A stretch of 64,000 nucleotides of DNA from [Clostridium] polysaccharolyticum (GTDB lineage Bacteria; Bacillota; Clostridia; Lachnospirales; Lachnospiraceae): positions 1 to 64,000 of the forward strand of contig NZ_FOHN01000005.1 in the NCBI RefSeq assembly GCF_900111595.1, given 5' to 3'. Each line of letters opens with the position of its first letter. The stretch's first letter is position 1. Shown here one piece after another: positions 1-9,546 of the stretch. The notes under the pieces were generated by a model, which was given only the letters and a program-made list of their open reading frames with translations, was not told where the DNA came from and did no database searches. A program made the position numbers and the translations under genes.

Positions 1-2
1 CC

Positions 3-230
3 AGAGGCACAGAAGAATGGGATACCACCTATAAAGTAAGAGTGAATGTTGAAAAGTCCATCAATCATTTCAAAGACAGCTTTTGTGTTGCTGGCCGCAA
101 AACACAGAATGAAAAAACAGTACACGCTGACCTTCTTCTTGCTGGAATTACCCAGCTCGTTACTGTTTTAGTTGCAGATAAGCTTCACAAACACGAATAC
201 ATACGGAGCCTAAAGCCTTTGATTGCATAA
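3..230 (+). CDS. Transposase, C-terminal fragment (cut by window edge)
   Basis: The frame is open from the window edge to a TAA at 228-230 and encodes about 75 residues. The pattern (an RxxVERS-like 'NVEKSINHFK' helix, then 'AGRKTQNEK', then a hydrophobic 'LLLAGITQLV' helix) is what DDE transposases show after their last catalytic Glu. The family cannot be fixed from this tail. The gene is followed by a short GC hairpin with a T-run. Together with the decayed IS21 genes downstream it marks this end of the window as a site of repeated IS insertion. Whether the whole gene is intact is not visible. Confidence 0.6.
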   Translation, partial: RGTEEWDTTYKVRVNVEKSINHFKDSFCVAGRKTQNEKTVHADLLLAGITQLVTVLVADKLHKHEYIRSLKPLIA

Positions 231-252
231 GGATTTCATTCATATTTTTTAT

Positions 253-276
253 GACGGGTAAAGCAGCCGTCTTTTT
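253..276 (+). terminator. Intrinsic terminator after the transposase
   Basis: GACGG at 253-257 pairs with CCGTC at 267-271 and is followed by five T. It lies 22 bases after the transposase stop codon. Confidence 0.55.
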
Positions 277-357
277 GTTGTATCAATTTATAACTGTAAA
301 TTGATATTTTTAGTTTTACTGATATTTAATCTTGCTACAGACAAGATTTTAAGGTAG

Positions 358-398
358 TTTCGCAATTACCTAATTTTTTCAGTTAGTTAATTGCGAAA
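358..398. repeat. Long AT-rich inverted repeat (hairpin)
   Basis: The left arm at 358-373 (TTTCGCAATTACCTAA) matches the reverse complement of the right arm at 383-398 with one mismatch, giving a 15 of 16 bp stem and a nine-base loop. No T-run follows. It lies in gene-free IS debris and could be an IS end or a terminator relic. Confidence 0.5.
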
Positions 399-695
399 TT
401 CTTCACCCCCGCATTTTTACATTGCTTCCCCACCAGATAATCGAATGCTAAATGCACCCAAACTTCTTGCCTCGTCAATCAATTCAAACACCTATTCCAA
501 AATACCTTTTATCTAGATAGCAATGTTTACAATTCCAATTGCATTGATTAATTAACTCTATCGTAATCGACTCAAGAGCTCTTTTTTCATCATAGATTTT
601 TCAATATTCATATTTTCCACATCTTATCCCTACCATCCTCTCATAATATTTTTTTACACCACCTGTCCAGTGACAGGAAACCGTTTTATGTCCAA

Positions 696-820
696 CTTAA
701 TTCTGCGCCCAGGAGTATGCTTGAATAGTCTTCTTTTTTAAAACCTGCTTTGCACCACTGACACGGCAAGGGCATGACACGCAAAGCCATCCAAGCTTAT
801 GTCACCCAAGCAGAATTAAG
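696..820. repeat. 11-bp inverted repeat in gene-free IS debris
   Basis: CTTAATTCTGC at 696-706 is repeated exactly, inverted, as GCAGAATTAAG at 810-820. The interval 280-1125 otherwise holds no convincing gene. The longest open frame, from 866, has no similarity I recognise and runs into the istA remnant in another frame. The repeat may be what is left of the ends of an inserted element. Confidence 0.35.
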
Positions 821-1125
821 ACGATTTCTGGCATCCAGAATACCATTTTCCAAATTTTTGGAATCATGTTTTCTTTGGGCAAGAGCACTCCATTTTCGCA
901 CGATAGTTCTATCCTTTTATTAATTGTATGCATATTTGTTGCAATATTCATTCACATTCTCCCTTACACACGATCTATTCCAAACCTTATCCGTTTTCCT
1001 ATGCTTTTCTTCCGTTCTCTGCTTATTCCACTCTATCCGTTCCTTCATAGACAGTTTACTGTAACTTTTGTCATTATCTTAAACAATATCCTGAATTCGA
1101 TTCTTATTTTGGAAAAAGCAGACCA

Positions 1126-1378
1126 TCTAACACGGACCAAGAAGCTATACGATATGAGACAAATATGGGGAAACAGGCTCAGTTAGACTGGAAAGAATCA
1201 ATTCCTTTTATCTTATCTTCAGGAGAAAAAATTGATAGGACATACTTTTTTTTTATTTCTTGATGATACATTTGAAGCTTTTGCTGGTGTTCCAAATGAG
1301 ATTGTTACAGATAACATGAAAACAGTCATGGATGAAGCCAGAACAGAGTATTTTGCAGATAAGATAAACATAAATTCA
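1126..1378 (+). pseudogene. istA: IS21-family transposase istA, decayed fragment
   Basis: The frame from about 1131 reads 'AIRYETNMGKQAQLDWKES', the conserved IstA signature (usually RxETxPGxQAQxDWGE), and then hits a TGA near 1262. After a frameshift the text resumes as 'LDDTFEAFAGVPNEIVTDNM', the integrase-core block of IstA. The 5' part, the catalytic Glu region and the C-terminus are missing, so this is a non-functional relic. It sits directly before an istB relic in the native IS21 order. Confidence 0.8.
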
Positions 1379-1380
1379 GA

Positions 1381-1710
1381 CTATCCTTCACGGAAGGATT
1401 ATTAAAACTAAGTAATTATGAAGTTGATTTTAAAGAACAGAATGCCTCACGGTCAATGATAAAGGCTACAGCATTTCCTTTTGCAAAAGAACTTAAGGAT
1501 TATGGCTTTGCTTTTCAACCAATTGTAAATAAACAGGAAATGAGAGAACTTGCAAGTCTGGGTTTTCTTGAAAAGAACGAAAACATCGTATTTCTAGGAC
1601 CAAGCAGAGTCGGAAAGCCCCATCTGGGAACTGCCATAGGTATTGCAGCTGCAAAAAAGAGGGTGAGCACGTATTTTATAATGTGCCTAGAAAAAAGAAG
1701 TGCCGTTTAG
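1381..1710 (+). pseudogene. istB: IS21-family ATP-binding protein istB, decayed fragment
   Basis: The translation contains 'FPFAKELKDYGFAFQP', 'NKQEMRELASLGFLEKNENI' and 'VFLGPSRVGKPHLGTA', which is the IstB N-terminal block and Walker A. The Walker A is damaged: GPSGVGKTHL is expected, but Arg replaces the second Gly and Pro replaces the Thr after the Lys. The frame ends after about 110 residues, where about 250 is normal for IstB, and runs into a terminator hairpin. The gene is truncated and inactive. Confidence 0.85.
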
Positions 1711-1747
1711 CAATTTTTCAAATTGCTAAAACGACACTCCCTTTTTT
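1700..1747. terminator. Bidirectional terminator between IS21 relic and sugar operon
   Basis: An imperfect stem of about 17 bp (1700-1716 with 1720-1737) has CCCTTTTTT on the plus side and an A-rich flank at 1690-1697 that becomes a U-tract on the minus strand. It lies 20 bases past the stop codon of the minus-strand permease at 1767, so it probably ends the ChvE/Ggu operon. Confidence 0.75.
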
Positions 1748-1766
1748 ATGTATTGAAGATCAATTC

Positions 1767-2939
1767 CTAAGCTTTTTTTCTCTTTGATACAACATCAAAA
1801 ATAACAGCTGCCAAAAGAACAAGTCCTTTTACTACTTTCTGATAGTTCGCATCAACACTCATAATAGTCATGCCAAGATTAATGACACCCATTAACAATG
1901 CTCCGATAATCACTCCTGGAATCGTTCCTGTTCCACCATAAGCGGATGCTCCACCAATGAAGCATGCACCGATAGCATCCATTTCGTAGTTTACACCATA
2001 GGTTGGCTGTGCTGATTTCATACGTGCAATCGTAAGCATGCCTGCTAAAGCAGAAATCAGTCCCATATTTGTATAAGCTAAGAAATACACCTTGTTGGTA
2101 TTGATACCAGATAATTTAGATGCTTTTTCATTTCCTCCTATTGCATAAAAATAACGTCCAGTAGTTGTTTTAGAAGTTATGTACCCATAAATCATAATAA
2201 TAATGGCAACCCAGATTAAGGATGTTGGAATCCCTTTATGTTTAGAAAGCTTATAGAAAAACCAGATTGCAACCGCACAGATAATAGCCAGTTTCGCAAT
2301 TAAAGCAGGAAGTGCTTCTGTTGCATATCCTTTTCTTGCTTTATCCTGCCTGCTATGAATCTGTAAAATTACAAAGATAACACATGCAAGTATACCTGCC
2401 GCCATACAGGTAATGTTCATATCTTTTCCACCGAAAAAGTCACGAATATAACAGTCTGCTCCACCACCAAATACTTTTACATAGGTTTCGGATTTTAAAG
2501 AAACTGTCATGCCATCTAATACTACATTAGACAATCCACGGAAAACAAGCATGCCAGCTAACGTAACGATAAATGGCGGTATGCGGACATAGGCAATCCA
2601 GAAACCTTGCCATGCTCCAATCAAAAGACCGATAATCAGCATCATAATGGATGCTGCCCATATGTTCCAGCCCTTATTAGACATTAAAGTAGCACCTACT
2701 GCTCCTACGAAACATACAACAGAACCAACAGAAAGATCGATATTTCCTCCTGTTAAAATACACAACAACATGCCACATGCCAAAACAAATACATACGCAT
2801 TCTGTGCAATTAAGTTGTTAATATTATGTGGCAGCAGAATCTTGCCACCTGTTTTAAATGAGAAAAATACAAGAACCAGCAGCAACGCAATGATCATTGT
2901 ATATTTCTTTAAGATATCCAATGATTTCTCTTTACTCAT
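1767..2939 (-). CDS. gguB: Monosaccharide ABC transporter permease (GguB/XylH/MmsB type)
   Basis: A 390-residue polytopic membrane protein of the BPD_transp_2 family (RbsC/XylH/GguB). It shows the family blocks 'GGNIDLSVGSVV' near residue 65 and 'GGNEKASKLSGINTNKV' near 270, and ends with a basic 'KRKKA'. It has about ten membrane segments, which fits XylH/GguB (about 390-400) better than the shorter RbsC. It should form the translocation pore with the ATPase gene 24 bases upstream and take sugar from the binding protein two genes upstream. It is the last gene of the operon, followed by a terminator. Substrate (xylose, glucose, galactose or arabinose) cannot be told from sequence. Confidence 0.9.
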   Translation of the reverse strand: MSKEKSLDILKKYTMIIALLLVLVFFSFKTGGKILLPHNINNLIAQNAYVFVLACGMLLCILTGGNIDLSVGSVVCFVGAVGATLMSNKGWNIWAASIMMLIIGLLIGAWQGFWIAYVRIPPFIVTLAGMLVFRGLSNVVLDGMTVSLKSETYVKVFGGGADCYIRDFFGGKDMNITCMAAGILACVIFVILQIHSRQDKARKGYATEALPALIAKLAIICAVAIWFFYKLSKHKGIPTSLIWVAIIIMIYGYITSKTTTGRYFYAIGGNEKASKLSGINTNKVYFLAYTNMGLISALAGMLTIARMKSAQPTYGVNYEMDAIGACFIGGASAYGGTGTIPGVIIGALLMGVINLGMTIMSVDANYQKVVKGLVLLAAVIFDVVSKRKKA

Positions 2940-2963
2940 AATCTATTCCCCTTTGCAAATTTA

Positions 2964-4496
2964 TTATTTGTCTGCTTTCAAAATAATAGACATAACATCT
3001 TCCTGAGTGGCTCCCTTAGCAGATAATTCACCAGCTATTCTTCCTTCATTCATAACATAAATCCTGTCACTCATGCCTAATATTTCTGGCAGTTCCGATG
3101 AAATGATAATAACAGATTTCCCAAGTTTTACCAAATCATTTATGATACAATAGATTTCATACTTGGCACCAACATCAATTCCCCTCGTAGGTTCATCTAG
3201 AATCAGAATTTCTGGATCTGCAAACATCCATTTTGCAAGAAGGACTTTCTGCTGGTTTCCACCACTAAGATTTCCCACATTCTGTTCCACACTAGGACAT
3301 TTTGTTCTTAACTTCTGACGATACTCGTCTGCAACAGAATATTCTTTATCTTTATCAATTACACCGTGCTTCGAAATACTAGCTAAATTTGCAAGTGTCG
3401 TATTGATTTTTATAGAATCGGACAAGATCAATCCATTGTCCTTTCTGTCTTCCGTTACATAGGCAAGTTTATGCTCAATCGCTTCACGTACTGTATGTAA
3501 ATTTACCTGTCTTCCATAAAGAGAAAGGCTTCCTGAAATACTGGTACCATAACTCTTTCCGAAAATACTCATAGCAAGTTCTGTACGTCCAGCTCCCATT
3601 AATCCATAAAATCCAACTACTTCTCCTTTTTTCACATGGAATGAAACATCTTTTACTACTTGCTGTTCCGTATAAATTGGATGATGTACCACCCAGTTTT
3701 TTACTTCCATACATACATCACCAAGTTTGCTTTCAGGTCTCTTTGGAAACCTGTCTGCTAACTCACGTCCAACCATTCCTTTAATGATACGGTCTTCTGA
3801 AATCTGCTCATTTTTAGAAACTAAAGTTTCAATGGTTGCACCATCTCGAATAATGGTAATTTTATCTGCAACGTATGTTACCTCATTTAACTTATGGGAA
3901 ATGATAATAATAGTCATTCCCTCTTTTTTAAACTGCAAAAGAAGATCCAGCAACGCTTTTGAATCCGATTCATTTAAGGATGAAGTCGGCTCATCTAGAA
4001 TCAGCAGTTTTGCATGTTTTGCAAGTGCTTTTGCTATCTCAACAAGCTGCTGTTTTCCGACTCCAATATCTTTAATCAATGTTCTTGGAGACTCCGTAAG
4101 TCCTACTATTTTTAAATATTCTTCTGCCTTTCCATAAGTTTCCGTCCAGTCAATCGCAAACTTCCGTCCACGTTCATTTCCTAAAAATAAATTTTCACCA
4201 ATTGTCATATAAGGAATCAGTGCCAGTTCCTGATGAATAATTACAATTCCTTCTTTTTCACTGTCCTTGATTTTCCCAAACTTACAAAGTTCCCCCTGGT
4301 AACGAATTTCCCCTTCGTAAGTTCCATACGGATACACTCCACTTAATACGTTCATTAACGTGGATTTTCCTGCTCCATTTTCTCCAACTAAAGCATGGAT
4401 TTCTCCCTCTTCCACTTCCAGATTCACATCATCTAGTGCCTTTACTCCAGGAAATGTCTTGGTGATATGTTTCATTTCTAAAAGCATTTTAGCCAA
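2964..4496 (-). CDS. gguA: Monosaccharide ABC transporter ATPase, tandem domains (GguA/XylG/MmsA)
   Basis: A 510-residue tandem ATPase. Domain 1 has Walker A 'GENGAGKST' near residue 37 and Walker B '[11 protein letters not shown]' near 165. Domain 2 has a degenerate Walker A region '[10 protein letters not shown]' near 300, signature 'LSGGNQQKV' near 405 and Walker B '[11 protein letters not shown]'. This asymmetric pair is typical of sugar importers (RbsA/XylG/AraG). The start is TTG at 4496, because GGAGG lies seven bases before it, whereas the first ATG in frame is nine bases further in. A perfect hairpin lies between this gene and the binding-protein gene. Confidence 0.92.
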   Translation of the reverse strand: MAKMLLEMKHITKTFPGVKALDDVNLEVEEGEIHALVGENGAGKSTLMNVLSGVYPYGTYEGEIRYQGELCKFGKIKDSEKEGIVIIHQELALIPYMTIGENLFLGNERGRKFAIDWTETYGKAEEYLKIVGLTESPRTLIKDIGVGKQQLVEIAKALAKHAKLLILDEPTSSLNESDSKALLDLLLQFKKEGMTIIIISHKLNEVTYVADKITIIRDGATIETLVSKNEQISEDRIIKGMVGRELADRFPKRPESKLGDVCMEVKNWVVHHPIYTEQQVVKDVSFHVKKGEVVGFYGLMGAGRTELAMSIFGKSYGTSISGSLSLYGRQVNLHTVREAIEHKLAYVTEDRKDNGLILSDSIKINTTLANLASISKHGVIDKDKEYSVADEYRQKLRTKCPSVEQNVGNLSGGNQQKVLLAKWMFADPEILILDEPTRGIDVGAKYEIYCIINDLVKLGKSVIIISSELPEILGMSDRIYVMNEGRIAGELSAKGATQEDVMSIILKADK

Positions 4497-4518
4497 AAAA
4501 ATACCTCCATTTCCAATA

Positions 4519-4548
4519 GATAGCAGGTGGAAAAAACCACCTGCTATC
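4519..4548 (-). other. Intercistronic hairpin between chvE and gguA
   Basis: GATAGCAGGTGG (4519-4530) and CCACCTGCTATC (4537-4548) form a perfect 12-bp stem with a six-base loop. On the minus strand no U-run follows, so it reads as an mRNA-stabilising or partial-termination hairpin. Such structures commonly raise expression of the binding protein over the membrane parts. Confidence 0.75.
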
Positions 4549-4565
4549 TGTTTTACTATCTGTTT

Positions 4566-5675
4566 TTACTGTAAATCACTTTCTTTATAATAACCGGAAT
4601 CAATTAATAACTTTTTATAATTATTTAAATCTGCATAAACTGGATCACATAAGTAAGTAGAAATTACGCCTGTTCCATTGTTGTATGTTTTTGTATCATT
4701 TACAGGTGCTTCTCCACCACTCATTACAGCCTTTACCATTTCTACTGTTTTCTTAGCTAATTCACGAGTATCTTTAAAGATAGACATGGACTGTTTTCCA
4801 GCAATCATGTTCTTTACATTGGCAATATCACAATCCTGGCCTGTAATAATTGGCCAGTCACCTGTATAGTTTGCTTCTAAGGCATTTGTTACGCCAAGAG
4901 CTGTTGAATCGTTGGAACAAAGAACAACATCTAATTTTTTCCCATCTGCATAGAAAGAAGAAAGAATGTTTTCCATTCTGGCTTGTGCCGTTTCAGTTGC
5001 CCAGTTAGGTGTTGCAACTTCTGCAAATTCTTTCTGGCCAGACTGAATCGTTAATTTTCCTTCTTCAATATATGGTTTTAATACATCCATTGCACCATTG
5101 TAGAAGAACTGTGCATTGTTATCGCCTGGATCTCCAGTAACAACTTCTAAGTTAAATGGACCTTCTGCATTTTTTAAATCTAGGGAATCTTCTATGTACT
5201 GGCCTTGTACAGTACCAACTTTATAGTTATCAAATGTTGCATAATAAGATACCGCATCTGAATTCATAATCAGACGGTCATATGCAATTACTGGAATATC
5301 AGCTTCTTTTGCCTGCTCTAAAACAGTTCCTAAAGAATCTCCATCAATTGATGCTATAACCAAAAGATTACAGCCATTTGAGATCATGGTCTCGATCTGT
5401 GATACCTGAGTTGCAATGTCGTTACTAGCATATTGTAAATCTACTTCATAACCCGCTGCTTCTAACTCTGATTTCATGTTCGCACCATCCTGGTTCCATC
5501 TTTGCAAGTCCTTAGTAGGCATTGCTACACCAACTAAATTGCCATCAGCTGCACTTTTTGCAGCTTCTTCTGTTGCTTTTGGTGAGGATGTATCATCTGA
5601 ACTATCTGTACATCCAGTCAACATACTAAGTGCTAAAGATAAACCTAATACAACTCCTAAAAATTTTTTTCTCAT
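4566..5675 (-). CDS. chvE: Multiple-monosaccharide binding lipoprotein (ChvE type)
   Basis: A 369-residue periplasmic-binding-protein family 1 lipoprotein. The signal peptide ends in the lipobox LTGC at residues 19-22, followed by a Ser/Thr/Asp linker. The mature part has the ChvE/XylF pattern: 'GVAMPTKDLQRWNQDG' with the sugar-stacking Trp, 'IPVIAYDRLIMNSD', 'VVTGDPGDNNAQFFYNGAM' and 'ITGQDCDIANVKNMIAGKQ'. The start ATG has GGGAGG seven bases upstream. It is the first gene of the operon (chvE-gguA-gguB), under a strong promoter with a palindrome in its spacer. Confidence 0.9.
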   Translation of the reverse strand: MRKKFLGVVLGLSLALSMLTGCTDSSDDTSSPKATEEAAKSAADGNLVGVAMPTKDLQRWNQDGANMKSELEAAGYEVDLQYASNDIATQVSQIETMISNGCNLLVIASIDGDSLGTVLEQAKEADIPVIAYDRLIMNSDAVSYYATFDNYKVGTVQGQYIEDSLDLKNAEGPFNLEVVTGDPGDNNAQFFYNGAMDVLKPYIEEGKLTIQSGQKEFAEVATPNWATETAQARMENILSSFYADGKKLDVVLCSNDSTALGVTNALEANYTGDWPIITGQDCDIANVKNMIAGKQSMSIFKDTRELAKKTVEMVKAVMSGGEAPVNDTKTYNNGTGVISTYLCDPVYADLNNYKKLLIDSGYYKESDLQ

Positions 5676-5734
5676 AAAGAGACCTCCCTTATTATATTTT
5701 CTTTATGTAAGCATATTCATTATGCTCTTACAGT

Positions 5735-5763
5735 ATCATACAAATTTAAATTTGTTTTGTCAA
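5735..5763 (-). promoter_or_regulatory. Promoter of the chvE operon with palindromic operator
   Basis: On the minus strand, -35 TTGACA (5758-5763), a 17-base spacer and -10 TATGAT (5735-5740). The spacer carries a perfect 16-bp palindrome, ACAAATTTAAATTTGT (5740-5755), overlapping the first base of the -10. That is a good position for a repressor dimer. No candidate repressor is encoded next to it. Confidence 0.75.
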
Positions 5764-5813
5764 CTATCTGGGAATTACCCAAAAAACAAAAAATTGTTAT
5801 TTTTTATAAAGAA

Positions 5814-5866
5814 TAAAAAAACCCTACGCTATCAGACTTTTCCCTTTTGGTCTCAAAAGCATAGGG
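5814..5866 (-). terminator. Terminator of the ytf-like operon
   Basis: On the minus strand CCCTATGC (5866-5859) pairs with GCGTAGGG (5829-5822) around an inner AGAC/GTCT stem and is followed by seven T. It lies 33 bases after the stop of the yjfF-like gene and before the chvE promoter. Confidence 0.75.
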
Positions 5867-5898
5867 CATGGGTATATTAAAAATAAGATTACCAGTAA

Positions 5899-6915
5899 TT
5901 AAGCTTTTTTCTTCTTCTGTATCGCAATGATACTTTGCAGAACGATAAACAAGCACAATAAGGCACTTAAAGCAATTCGAACCCACCAGCTTGATAAGGT
6001 TCCCTGTGTCGTAATCAGACTGGAAATAGTTCCTTTAATCAATACACCGAACAGGGTACCAATAGGATTTCCTACACCGCCTGACAGTAAAGTTCCTCCA
6101 ATAACGGCTGATGAAATGGCATCCATTTCAAGCCCCTTTGCCTGTTCTACGAAACCTGCACAGCTGTTTAAACAGAATAAGAAACCACCTAAACCAGCAA
6201 GAAAGCCATCAAGTACATAAGCCGCAAACTTTGTCCGTTTTACATTTAACCCCATCATTAAAGCACTTTGTTCACTGCCACCAATTGCATAAAGCTTCCT
6301 GCCGAATTTGGTAAACTTTAAAATAATAAATACAATCAGTACCACTAATAACGCAATAATAACGGTTGGATATATGTACGCTGGCTGATAGATTCCCCTA
6401 CGGTTCCTCGTTCCGAAAGGCATATAAATCTTATAATTAGCCCAGGCTAAAAATGTTTTATTTTTAATTGAAATCATTTCCGTACTAATAACGGCTGTCA
6501 TACCTCTTGCGAAGAACAGTCCTGCTAAAGATACGATAAATGGCTGAATATCTAAGTATGCTACCAGAAATCCCTGAACAACGCCAAACACAATTCCTAG
6601 TGCTAGAGCCAGAATAACTGTCACAGCAGCAGATACTCCTTTTTTCTCCATTTCATATGCGGAAAGCATACATACAAGAGCTGTTACAGAACCTACGGAA
6701 ATATCAATTCCACCCGTAATCATAACAATAGTCATGCCACTGGCAATTACAATTAATCCTGCATTGGAAATGAATAAATTCAGAAACATCTGAGGCTTAG
6801 CAAATCCTTGTTCTTTAAATATAATCATTCCTGCAATATACATTGCAAAGAATAAAGTGATTGTAATAATAAGCAGGAAAGTTGTTCCCGAAAGCTTTTT
6901 TCTTCCTTTTATCAT
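5899..6915 (-). CDS. yjfF: Sugar ABC transporter permease (YjfF type)
   Basis: A 338-residue BPD_transp_2 permease with 'TGGIDISVGSVTAL' near residue 65, 'YAIGGSEQSALMMGLNVKRTK' spread over residues 210-232 and the 'GGTLLSGGVGNPIGTLFG' block near 275. It is the second of two paired permeases, as in the E. coli galactofuranose importer YtfQ-YtfR-YtfT-YjfF. Its ATG overlaps the stop of the upstream permease by four bases (ATGA), so the two are translationally coupled. The substrate is inferred only by analogy with the E. coli system; other furanose or pyranose sugars are possible. Confidence 0.88.
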   Translation of the reverse strand: MIKGRKKLSGTTFLLIITITLFFAMYIAGMIIFKEQGFAKPQMFLNLFISNAGLIVIASGMTIVMITGGIDISVGSVTALVCMLSAYEMEKKGVSAAVTVILALALGIVFGVVQGFLVAYLDIQPFIVSLAGLFFARGMTAVISTEMISIKNKTFLAWANYKIYMPFGTRNRRGIYQPAYIYPTVIIALLVVLIVFIILKFTKFGRKLYAIGGSEQSALMMGLNVKRTKFAAYVLDGFLAGLGGFLFCLNSCAGFVEQAKGLEMDAISSAVIGGTLLSGGVGNPIGTLFGVLIKGTISSLITTQGTLSSWWVRIALSALLCLFIVLQSIIAIQKKKKA

Positions 6916-7988
6916 ACTGGAGTTGCCTCCTTTCCGATAGTAGAATGTTTCTTTCGTCCAATTTTAGTAAGCAGTTTTTTCCCTGCTGGACTTTGCAATA
7001 CAACAATAATAATAACTACGATTGCTTTGTATACTGGAAGCTGGTCTGCTGAAACATGCATAGCATATAATGTTGTTACTAGTGCCTGAATGGTGTAAGC
7101 ACCAATGACGGAACCTGCTAAGCTGAATTTGCCTCCACCTAATGCATTTCCACCAATTGCAACTGCAAGAATGGCATCCATTTCCATATTCAAGCCTATA
7201 TTATTGGCATCTGCTGAGTAAATACGGCTTGATGCAACAATACCTGCTACACCTGCTAATAACCCACAGATAACATATGTAATCCACTTAATGCGAGTCG
7301 CATTAAAACCAACTAATCTAGAAGCATTTCCGTTAATACCAACACTTTCGATATATAATCCTAAAGCTGTTTTCTTTAAAAGCAATGAAATAAACAGTAC
7401 AATGGCAATTGCAAAAAATACTGGAGTAGGAACTGGACATCCTTTCATGTAACCTCCTGCAACTTTAAATGCACCCACACGTACATATGTAATCTGTCCC
7501 TTTGTAACAAGCTGTGCAATACCACGGCCTGCTGTAAACAGAATTAAAGTTGCAACCATTGGCTGAATGTTCATTTTTGCTACTAAGAACCCGTTAAAAG
7601 CACCACATAATGCGGAAGCTGCCAAACCAGCAATTACAGCTAGAATTAAGGAATTCTGAAACTCTGTAACCGAAACCTGGCCACCAGACAGGATCTGACA
7701 GCATACTGCTCCAGCCACCGCCATAACAGCACCAACGCTAATATCCTGACCACCAGACGCAGCCGTTACTAAAGTCATTCCAACCGCTAAGATAACCAGT
7801 TCGGAAGCACGATTGATTACATCTACAATGTAACCATAAAGCACTCCATTATTGATGGAAACTTTGAAAAAGTCTGGTGTACGGATTACATTTACTAAAA
7901 GAACCACTATCAGACAGACAATGGGCAAAAACAGATGATGACTCATGATTCGCTTTCTTAAAGATAACGTATTTTCCTTCTTATTCAT
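6912..7988 (-). CDS. ytfT: Sugar ABC transporter permease (YtfT type)
   Basis: A permease of about 358 residues with the family blocks 'ASGGQDISVGAVMAVAGAV' near residue 75 and 'GGNALGGGKFSLAGSVIGA' near 290, and about nine to ten membrane segments. Start choice is uncertain. AGGAGG lies 11 bases before ATG 7988 and only two before ATG 7997, and the ribosome site itself overlaps the end of the ATPase gene (stop at 7981). I chose 7988. It pairs with the YjfF-type permease to make a heterodimeric channel. Confidence 0.86.
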   Translation of the reverse strand: MNKKENTLSLRKRIMSHHLFLPIVCLIVVLLVNVIRTPDFFKVSINNGVLYGYIVDVINRASELVILAVGMTLVTAASGGQDISVGAVMAVAGAVCCQILSGGQVSVTEFQNSLILAVIAGLAASALCGAFNGFLVAKMNIQPMVATLILFTAGRGIAQLVTKGQITYVRVGAFKVAGGYMKGCPVPTPVFFAIAIVLFISLLLKKTALGLYIESVGINGNASRLVGFNATRIKWITYVICGLLAGVAGIVASSRIYSADANNIGLNMEMDAILAVAIGGNALGGGKFSLAGSVIGAYTIQALVTTLYAMHVSADQLPVYKAIVVIIIVVLQSPAGKKLLTKIGRKKHSTIGKEATPV

Positions 7989-9507
7989 GTTTCTCATCAC
8001 CTCCTGCAATGGTATTCATAATTTTCTGCTGTGTTAAGTCGTCGCCTTCTAATTCGCCAACTTTTGCACCATCACGAAGTACAGCCATTCTAGAACAGGT
8101 ACGAAGCATTTCCTCAATTTCTGAAGAAATAAATGCCACGCTCATTCCTTTGTCAGCCAGTTCTAAAACTAGTTTCTGAATTTCTGTTTTGGTACCAATG
8201 TCGATTCCTCTCGTTGGCTCATCTAGAATTAAGAATTTCGGATCGGTTAATAACCATCTTCCAATAATTACTTTCTGCTGGTTACCACCTGACAAGCTCT
8301 TTATTGGAGTCTCACGGCTTGCCGTCTTAATCTTGAGAAGGTCGATATATTTATCTGCATACTCCTCCATTTTTTTACGGCTAATTGGATGGAACATGCC
8401 TAATCTTGCCTGAAGTGCAAGAATAATGTTTTCTCTGACCGATAAGTCTGCCACAATACCATCACGTTTTCGGTTTTCTGGCAAATATGCCATTCCGAGT
8501 TTTATTGCATCAAGAGGTGAATTAATTTTAACCTCTTTTCCTTCTACTTTTAATTTACCTGAATCCGGTTTATCAGCACCATATATACTACGGACTAATT
8601 CACTACGGCCACTTCCAAGCAATCCTGTAAAACCAATTACTTCTCCTTTGTTTATAGTCAAATCATATGGTCTGATTGTTCCAGTATGACCAAGCTGTTC
8701 TGCTTCAATCATAGGCACTTTCTTTTCATTTGGATCTTTTTGATGTGCACTTTTAATATCTGCTAAATCATCAAAATCTTTTCCCATCATTTTCGCTACT
8801 AGCTGCACTCTTGGCAAATCGCTTGTTTTATATTCCCCAACCAGTTCTCCATTCCGAAGAACAGTAATTCTGTCACACACTTCATAAACTTGCTCTAAAA
8901 AATGCGTAACAAATATAATTCCAACGCCATCTGCTTTTAAGCGGCGCATTAATCCAAACAGTTTTGAAACTTCTTCATCATCTAACGAAGAAGTCGGTTC
9001 ATCTAAAATTAATACTCTGCAGTTGGTATCAACGGCTCTCGCAATGGCAATCATCTGCTGTACGGCAATGGAACAGTCATCCAACTGTACGGCTGGATCT
9101 ACTTGAATATCCAAATGGTCTAATAATTCTTTTGACTTCTTATTCATAGTTTTCCAGTCAATCAATCCAAATCGGCGTGGTTCTCTTCCGATAAAAAGAT
9201 TTTCAGCGACTGAAAGATTCGGACATAAGGTAATTTCCTGATAAACCGTACTAATTCCATTTTTCTGTGCCTCCTGTGGGCTACGGTTTACAACTGGTGT
9301 CTGGGATTCCCCTATCAAAATTTTACCGGAATCTAATTCATAGACTCCGGTAAGAACTTTAATCAATGTAGATTTTCCTGCTCCATTTTCACCCATAAGA
9401 GCATGAATCTCTCCACTGCGCAATGTAAAATTCACATTCTGCAATGCTTTCACACCTAGAAATTCCTTGCCGATTCCTTGCATAGACAGTACTACCTGTT
9501 CTTTCAT
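7981..9507 (-). CDS. ytfR: Sugar ABC transporter ATPase, tandem domains (YtfR type)
   Basis: A 508-residue tandem ATPase of the carbohydrate uptake transporter-2 class. Domain 1 has Walker A '[12 protein letters not shown]' near residue 39, '[15 protein letters not shown]' near 165 and an SxAxQQM-type signature ('CSIAVQQMIAIARA'). Domain 2 has 'GLLGSGRSEL' near 293, '[14 protein letters not shown]' near 405 and '[15 protein letters not shown]'. ATG 9507 has AGGTG at seven bases. It stands between the binding protein and the two permeases and overlaps the first permease start, so all four are one transcription unit. Confidence 0.9.
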   Translation of the reverse strand: MKEQVVLSMQGIGKEFLGVKALQNVNFTLRSGEIHALMGENGAGKSTLIKVLTGVYELDSGKILIGESQTPVVNRSPQEAQKNGISTVYQEITLCPNLSVAENLFIGREPRRFGLIDWKTMNKKSKELLDHLDIQVDPAVQLDDCSIAVQQMIAIARAVDTNCRVLILDEPTSSLDDEEVSKLFGLMRRLKADGVGIIFVTHFLEQVYEVCDRITVLRNGELVGEYKTSDLPRVQLVAKMMGKDFDDLADIKSAHQKDPNEKKVPMIEAEQLGHTGTIRPYDLTINKGEVIGFTGLLGSGRSELVRSIYGADKPDSGKLKVEGKEVKINSPLDAIKLGMAYLPENRKRDGIVADLSVRENIILALQARLGMFHPISRKKMEEYADKYIDLLKIKTASRETPIKSLSGGNQQKVIIGRWLLTDPKFLILDEPTRGIDIGTKTEIQKLVLELADKGMSVAFISSEIEEMLRTCSRMAVLRDGAKVGELEGDDLTQQKIMNTIAGGDEKHE

Positions 9508-9546
9508 TTCGTTACACCTGCTTTCAAGAATTCGGTTTTTCAGATT

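Noticed and set aside
866-1186. 106-codon open frame in the IS region
   Set aside because: Low-complexity hydrophobic text, no ribosome site, and its end overlaps the istA remnant in a different frame.
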